From Acanthopleura granulata (taxonomy: Eukaryota > Mollusca > Polyplacophora > Chitonida > Chitonidae), in assembly GCA_016165875.1 (NCBI GenBank), contig JABBOT010000014.1, forward strand, positions 4,516,093 through 4,580,092: a DNA stretch of 64,000 nucleotides, in the 5' to 3' direction. The notes beneath the pieces are model-generated. The model did no database searches and was not told the origin of the DNA. It saw only the letters and a list, made by a program, of their open reading frames with translations. The position numbers were made by a program, and so were the translations under genes. Shown in pieces: positions 52,501 through 61,500 of this stretch (the first letter of the stretch is position 1; each line of letters starts with the position of its first letter).

Positions 52501-55500
52501 CTGCTGTTGTTGGTCTCCTTGTTGAAGGTCGGATCTCGGGCTCAGCAAGGTGACTGTCACGTCCGAGGCTTTCACAGGGTCCATGAACACAATGCTGTTG
52601 GCCGCGACGCTGTCCATTATCACCGGAAGCTGACGGCTATCCCTTGGGGTAATTTCCACACGGACATTGTCGACATTGCCAGTGACCTTGAGTGAATGGA
52701 CGGTAACATCTGATGGCAGACTGACCATGACCTCTGGGTCTTCTTCTACTGGCGAAGGGGCAAGGACTTGCCAGCCTGCACCATCTGGGCGGATCTCAGT
52801 CACGGAGTTCACGGATGTAGGACCGGAGGTTTGCGCTATGTCTTCATCAGTAACAAGGTCCACATTGGAGAGTACCTCGGAGCAAGTTTCTGTGAACAAG
52901 TCAGAGATGAATAACGGTATCATAGAATTTAAATGTAAGTATTAAATCAAAAGAACAAAGAACAGTTAAAATCGATAATCTCAAGAAAAATAGAAAAACA
53001 TGCATTTATCTTTGACATGCTAGCTGGCTGTCCTTTTCCAAACAGCATATAAAGGTTGCTTGAAATACACCTCAGGACTGCAGCTTTAAACATTTCTCAA
53101 CAATGCTCTTACCTGATGTTGTAAGTTGGGTTACTGTTGTCGTTCTCACACCAACAGGTGCTGTTGTGGCAGTCTTGGCTGAAACAAAAGTGAAATCGGA
53201 TGATTTTATGCACAGCTGCAATCAAAGAGCCTAAGATACCTGTATTTGTAGTCAGCCTAGGCTATGAGTTTTTGAATTAGGCACTTAAGATATAAGTTGG
53301 TCTGCCAGCAACGAGCGAATGGTTGTGGGCTTCCCCCAGGCTCTGCCCGGTTACCATAATGCTGGCCGCGATCACATAAGTGAAATATTCGTGAGTACGG
53401 CGTAAAACACCAATCAAGTAAATAAATAAATAATACATAAGTTTGAATTCAGTTTCAAGCCTTCAAATCTACTGTCTCCGCTGTTTCGTTGAAAACTGTA
53501 AACTACTTCTCTGTTACATTGAACAGCTTCTATTATCTATACACAGTTTTTCTTACATATTCCTTTGATACCTGGTGTCAAAGGTTGTTTTGGAGACAGG
53601 TCTCGGAACTACTGATTTAGAATGCTTCTCTTAATGGTGTACCGATGGTTAGATTCAGACACATGTACATACACCTTAAATCATATTGCATCTTTTAACT
53701 TGATTAACATCTAGTGCCATACCCCAAAATTCTGATTTCTGGCCCAGCAGACCCTCAAAATGCTACTCAATGACCATGTCCTCACTGCTCATCATTGAGG
53801 CTTGGACAATAACAAAATACAAAAGCCGTCAGAAAAATATGTTGTGAAGCTTGAATTAATTATGCATTAATTGTGTCAATTTCTCTTTTAATTGTCTCAA
53901 AAAGAAAATGTAATAAACTAAAATCGCTTCAGGATTCGTCCTTTTCTGCACCTAATGAATGCATATCTGATGATCTGACTACGGATTTTAAGTCAGAATG
54001 TTAAGTACCTGTGGTAAGGACAGCGGTTGTTTCTTGCGGTGGTAGTGTGGGTACGTGTGTTACTGTTGTTGTGGTCACTGTTGTTTGGGGAGGTTCCAAA
54101 CCTACAAATTGAAAACAAAATATTGTTTATACATGCAAAAATGAATGCATCTGAATTCAAAAGCAACTCTTCACCTGATCCATTCCGTACCAGGCAAACA
54201 TGTATAGTGCACACGTCACCACACAACAGCGTGGAGCAAACTTAGTTATAGCCGTCGAACATTAGCAGTAATACTAAATCCACTTAAATGAAGTTAAGAA
54301 ATGTAACCTGCACACATGCAATGTTCATTTTTTTGCTTTTTAGCTTGGAACATGTTTTCTCTGGAATTTATCCACCTTTAAGACTTCCTGTCTGCCAAAC
54401 AAATGTACCTGATCTTAATCTTAATCAATTCGTTTCTGACCTGCACCACGTTGATCAAAACGCAGGCATTTTTGTTTCAACATGACCACAAAATGGCTAA
54501 TCCATGAAGATTCTTCTCCAGTCCGTTTAAGTCATCTCCCACAAACTAAACTACGCTGTTGTTGTTTTGCTGTATGAATGGCAAAACATTTCGACTCATT
54601 CGACAGAATTATCCACTTATGTTTAATCCAAATTAGCCTGGAGAGTACACAAACACTTCAGGCCGTTCATGCTGCTCGCTCAATGACAAAATCAGACTTA
54701 GGACATTTTAGCATCAGTCTGAGAAAGACAATAATATTTCATTTGTTTCTCAGATTTGTGTTTAATGCAACATTTCCCTTATAGGACAACGACAGTCAGA
54801 TTTTCACGGTTGAAAGAAACTGAATTGCTAGCAGCCACCAGTGTTTGGCAAGAGACACAGTATACCAATTTTCCCATACGCCACACTCACTTCTTGACCT
54901 GCACAGGTGAGCTCTGTATATGTATGAATGTTGTATTGTTGGACGAGGAATGGCCTCTAATGGGCGTCCTGTAATACCCCCTAAATGGCTGTACAGGTGC
55001 TATATCACCTGCTGCGTGCTACCGAGATGCCCAAGAACAACGGAAGCCAGGAATCTTGGGTATTCTCTGCCTGTAAGACTATTTTTTATATATTTCTTTC
55101 TTTTTTTCTTTTTTTTATTCCTTTAATTTGTGGTTTACTCTGTACTCGAAAATATTAGGTCGGTGAGAGGAAACTGGGTAGAGCCCGGGGGAAAACCTAC
55201 GACCATTTGCAGGTTGCTGGTGGACTTTCCCACGTATAGAGAGAAAGCCAGAGAATGAGCTGAGAGAGACTAAGGACAACATACCTGCACATCCTCGGAG
55301 CTGAATGCTGATTGGTCCGTCTGGAATGATTCTCACCTGCCTAGCTGCCACAGCAGTGAGATCAAATCTCTGCGGGACTGATTCTGACAGGGGTACGAAC
55401 TGTGGGCATAAGGGAGATGTTCTATATTAAGCGCCAACTCAAAATTATCTTTCTTCTAATTCTGACAGAGATGAAAAACATTGTGACCAATGTCACTTTA

Positions 55501-58500
55501 AAATATTCCCCATGTGGCGAAAAGTTTCAATTATAAAATCTTTTTTTTGAATAATTATGACGTCACCTGAGACAATGAACTCTTGGTCTTGAAAACAAGC
55601 TTGTTTACGATATTTATCACTATAAATAAAGTAAGTATTCTAACAGCAATTTTTTCTTCCAATAATATAGGTATTCAACATCCAACACTAGTTATGCTAG
55701 TGTCTAGGTTAGCTTGTGGCATTTCACGTCACTGGCAAAAGACCACTCAGCTAGAAGCAAAGAAATTAAAACAAGCATCCCAGGAAACAAGTAACTCACT
55801 ACAGTGCTCAGTGTTAGTTAAACTGCAAACATCCTATTAGCCAATCACCTACTGAAAAGGTGTTTTGACAAAGAGTCAAACGTTCCTTTCGAACAGCGAG
55901 GGTTTCAGTATTTTATAAGTTAAAGGAACCAGTTACATGTTCGGGAGGAGATGATGTGACACATTTTACTTATACATTAGGGCCAGCATTATGGTTGCAG
56001 GAAACCGGGATGAGTCCAGGGCAAAACAACTGTCATCCACAGAGAGGGTGCCAGCATGAGCTGGAGTTGAACTCACAGCGACTGCAAGGATGAGATGCTT
56101 TTGGAAAACTGCACTGTGCTAGCACACTGACCATGAAATACATTGAAACCTATTTCCCTATATCTTCATTAGCCTTTTAACAAAAACTCTACAGGTACAA
56201 GGAATAATTCACTTACCTGCTTGGGAACAGTAGATGATGGCGAATCTAGGTAAGATTCAAATTCTTCGAACGTAAACTCGTTCTTGACCTCAAGTCTGAA
56301 GGGGCTACCTTGCGCTTCAATGGCACTCAGGATATGTGTCTGTTGTAAATCTATTTCGATGAAGGGTTGGTTATCGCTTGGTACAAACGGTGCAAGGCCA
56401 ATTTGTCCAACTCCAGCGGGTGACGCAACACTATTGTCATTCAGGAGGGCATCATTACAGACCGATTCTGAAAATGGGGAAATAAAAGTGGTAAAGGCAA
56501 AGTTAAAATCTGAAATAGCATCTAAACATAAAAATACCCATGGTCCTTGAGGAAACCCAAATAATGCCTGAACATAAAACTGACCCCATCCTAAGTGGGT
56601 AATATTTTGAGCGCTTTATATGATTTATCTTCACAGAACTGTAAATGTGTGTGTCAGGTAGACAGGCATTTTGCAGTTTGACTGGTCTTATACTACTCCA
56701 CTAATGTCTTTACATTCCATGAAAATATCACATGTAACATTTGTTTCTATAAATGATGTTGGCCAGTTGACAGTACCGTGTGCCTTCACCTGGGGGACAC
56801 ACGCTGCTTGCCCAATGGGTACACCAGCGAGCATATGATTTCACACAATTTCAACTCGTGACAGATGAGATAGGTTCTAAATCCCCTTCAACCAATTTGT
56901 GGTCTAATATCAACAGAACTACAACTGTACACTTTAAGAATTGAATAAAAGAGAATCAGCGTCCCACCTGTAATTGCTCCAACAGATACACCTGTAACGA
57001 GACAAAAGAGAATAGACAATCACTCATAGAAATAGCGCTCTTGTTGAAAGCACACACTTACAGTCTTCACATAACCGAAGATAACCGTGTTGACTCCTAT
57101 TCGATACACTGATGCATTCTCAATTTTAACCATGACGATGAGTTTCTCTTCATTTCCTGTCAGTGTTTCACCTTCCCATGATGTTTGCCCTTTTGCTACA
57201 TAAAATCAGGTCAACTATTACAGACATGTTAGTGTCTTTCAGAAGCTCACAAATACCATAAAATGATATTTTTGATGGCAGCATTAAAGCTTTTTCCCGT
57301 AAAGAAATGAATCCAAATTCAAGAGGTGGATGAATCAATCAAAACCAAGAAAAATGTGTCACTTGAAAAATACCAAACTTTAGGTAAATACTGTGCATGT
57401 AAAAATCTACCAGAATCGTTTTGACTTTTATCACCATAATGTCAAAGACATGCAGAAGCCTTTCCATTCCTATTATACTGTCACACGAAAAAAACGCAGG
57501 GCTTTTGTAAGGTCTTTCTGAAGGATATTTTCACCTTTCATCCAATACATGCACATAACATGACCCATCGGAGACCCATACTGTTTATGTCATTGGAAAC
57601 TGGACCACAGTTACTTGTCTCGCACCTTCATATACGAAGGACTTTTTTAATGCAAAATTTTTCAATTATGAAACAAATGGGACGGGGGGGGGGGGTGTTA
57701 AGCGGAAATCATTAGAGGTGTACCTGTTGTTATTTTACCTGGAGATGCTGTGGTGACAGGTCCTTGTGTTGTTTGTCCAGTTGAAGGTGATGTGGTGACA
57801 GGTCCTCGTGTTGTTTGCCCAATTGGAGGTGATGTGGTGAGAGATCCTTGTGTTGTTTGCCCAATTGGAGGTGATGTGGTGAGAGATGCCTGCGTTGTTA
57901 CAACTGGGGCCTTTGTAGTAGTGTGCTCTGTAAATGTATATACAACAGAATATTTAGCACAGAATATTTTGGGCTTCGTGGCTGGAGGAAACGAGATTGT
58001 GAGGTATAGACCACTGACCTTTGGCAAGTTACTGACAAACCTTCCTACCTATGACGTTCATATATGGACACCATATTGGTGGAAGTGGTCATCAGCTGAA
58101 GTCGAATCGCGCAAATGACCACATCAGCATCGTCAAACAGTTATTGCTGTCAAGGGCCACAGAACAGTGATACTGGGCAAATGCTGTCGGAGGGAATCAT
58201 ATGATTGGGCCCAAACATTCTGTGCCCTTGCAACTCGGAAGACAAGTACCTTTAACCGGTCGGTTATGACCTGGTCCACTGCAAAAGAATGACGCCAAAA
58301 CCCATTCACTATCATTAGAACTTCCTCTGTTGAGTTAAATACAGCTAAAGACTATTAGAATCTTCTTGTAAACATTAACAGTATCACCAAGTTACGTGTT
58401 TTCACAAGCGATGGCTAATAGTGAATCAAGTACAAGTCACAACAGTGTCAACAAGTTACGTGTTTTCACAAGCGACGACTAATAGTGAATCAAGTACAAG

Positions 58501-61500
58501 TCACAACAGTATCAACAAGTTACGTGTTTTCACAAGCGACGGCTAGTGAATCAAGTACAAGTCTCGTGACCGTAAATGATTTGTACAGTGATTAAAGTTA
58601 TGCTCCTTGCGTCTTTGAGGACCTACTGAAATTTATTGACCGCGTTGGAATCAATTTCTTAGTTCTTTGATGGTTTGTGTTAACAATATTTAAGACACTG
58701 TTCTTGACCTGGAACCTGCATCATGGTTAATGATTGGTATGCAAGTCTTTGGTTGATGACTTGATCTTCGGTCAGGGATAAATACATAAATAGTAATGAA
58801 GAGAAGTATGAAAAAAAGAAAAACTAATAAGTCTACTAGCCTCATTTTTACCCAATCTTGTCGACGCTAATAGGAGTTTGAACTTAAGTTCTATAACCAT
58901 CCTAATTCCTGGTAATAACTTGTTAATCCAAATAAAATAAAATTTTATGCTAAGTTCACGAGGTATCCTAAAAAGGAAATTTACTAAAAATTTTATATGC
59001 CATGTATTTCAAAATATAGTACCGCAGCAAATCTAATTATTGCACATTTGCAATTTTTCATTATGTTTTAGAAAACGTTCATATATTTACATAAATCGTC
59101 TAGATCCTGTTCTTGCATCTGTTACACATTTGGTAAATGCATCTGTGTACTAGTAGATGTGTTCATGAATAGGAACATGTCTAATTACATATGTAAATGC
59201 ACATGCCTATAGGTGTATACATTGTGCCCTAACATGTACAGGTACACACATTAATTAACTCTCCTCCAAGCTCTTCATAGTGTCAAGGCTTAAATGGTGC
59301 AAGGGGGACTCCCTGGCTCCGTTGGTTAGCGCGCTAGAAGCCTCCCACCTATGCGGTCGCTGTGAGTTCAAGTTCAGCTCATGCTGGCTTCCTCTCTGGT
59401 CGCACGTGGGAAGGTCTACCAGCTACTCTCGGATAGTCTTGGGCTTCCCCCAACTCTGCCCAGTTTCCTCCAATCATAATGCTGGCCGCCGTCGTATAAG
59501 TGAAATATTCTTGAGTACGGCGTAAAATACCAAATAAATAAATAAATGGTGCAAGAATACAACATTGTCCTGTTTCCAGTCAGCAAACATTCTCCTATCT
59601 TCATGATGTATCAAATTATGGTAGTGGTAAAACAAGGAATTCAGAGAATCTCACCAGCTCGCTTGTTACAGAAATTAACTAGACAATGCATGCAGAATAA
59701 AGATAAAAGTCATACACTGTTATGGTGGTAGGAGACGTCATTTTGGGGAGTTCATGCATAAAATTGAGGCAGTGGTCTTTGATATGCAAATTCTGAACTG
59801 CATTTGGCAATCCATGGCTAATTGCAGCCTTGTGAATGGCTGAGCAAATGTTAAGATATGGTAGTAAAAAAAACTTCATTGTGGGGTGTTCAAGTACCAA
59901 CTGGCTGGAGTTGTCTTTGATACGCAAACTGCTTCCTATGACTGGCTATCCGTGTACTATGGGTGGCCACCAGAGCCGTATGATTGGCTGAGAAAATACT
60001 CAGCTGACAATAGTCACTATCTGTACGGACGGTTTAACATTTCTGTCGCAGTATCTGAAGGAACATGAATGGCCAGTATCATAGGCTCTTAGCACTAATA
60101 CAGATGTGGAAAGCTTTCCACAGGTTATGTGTATATCAGATAAATTGGCATACACCAAGGTAAATTCTAACACTATACAAATCTGGTAAAGTAGCTAGAG
60201 AGACATAAAAGCTTATCTAGATAGGTGTTTGCATAAGAAACTGCAACTCTACAAGAACGGCATATAGAAATCTGTGTTTGTGGCAGAACACAGTGAAGTC
60301 TATCTGAATGTGTGTCCAGAAAATAGCAAAATGGTGACAAATCTGATAAATTCACCAGAGGAACCTGGCTATCAATACGTATATGAATCTCCAACATGTA
60401 GGCAGGCATGTGCATAAAAATTGTGGCCCTACACGAAAGTTTTCCTGATTACAAAAATGGTAAATTTGGCAAAGTCCATAAATCTCAAAAACAAGAAAGT
60501 CACAGAAACACTGTGTACAAGAAATTGTTGCCGTGGATGGAAGTTTTCTAGAGAACATGTGTTTACTACAGAAAACAAAGTGAAGTTTATATACCTGATA
60601 ATTTTTGCACTGGAAGTCCATCAATTAAAGGCGTTAAAAAACATTCACAAAGTCAATGAAACTACAACCAATAGACCCGTTGTAGATGTACACACGTGAA
60701 AAAAAAATATGAGAAAAAAAAGAAAACTTTACTTTCTCTCTCTGTATGTTCGAGCTACGACACAAAGCAAAACTTTCAATCCACGTATGAGTGACATATA
60801 CAGGAGTTAAAGTAAAGTTTATAATCTTCCATCTGAGAATGTACATTTACACACTAAGGGGCCAAAAAAAGCTTAATCTTCCATCCCTTTATGAGAGCCC
60901 AACATACAAGCTTAACAAGAAAAAAGCCTAACCTTCCATCCCTTTATGGCAGCCCAACATACAAGCTTAACAAGAAAAAAGCCTAACCTTCCATCCCTTT
61001 ATGACAGCCCAACATACAAGCTTAACAAGAAAAAAGCCTAACCTTCCATCCCTTTATGAGAGCCCAACATACAAGCTTAACAAGAAAAAAGCTTAACCTT
61101 CCATCCCTTTATGCCCAACATCCAAGCCCAACATGACAGCCCAACATACAAGCTTAACAAGAAAAAAGCTTAACCTTCCATCCCTTTATGACAGCCCAAC
61201 ATCCAAGCTTAACAAGAAAAAAGCCTAACCTTCCATCCCTTTATGACAGCCCAACATACAAGCTTAACAAGAAAAAAGCTTAACCTTCCATCCCTTTATG
61301 ACAGCCCAATATACAAGCTTAACAAGAAAAAAGCTTAACCTTCCATCCCTTAATGACAGCCCAACATCCAAGCTTAACAAGGAAAAAGCCTAACCTTCCA
61401 TCCCTTTATGACAGCCCAACATCCAAGCTTAACAAGAAAAAAGCTTAACCTTCCATCCCTTTATGAGAGCCCAACATCCAAGCTTAACAAGAAAAAAGCC

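Noticed and set aside
58133..58315. Extra mucin exon in the long intron
   Set aside because: The open frame lacks Thr/Ser or F5/8C features and suitable phase-1 splice sites.
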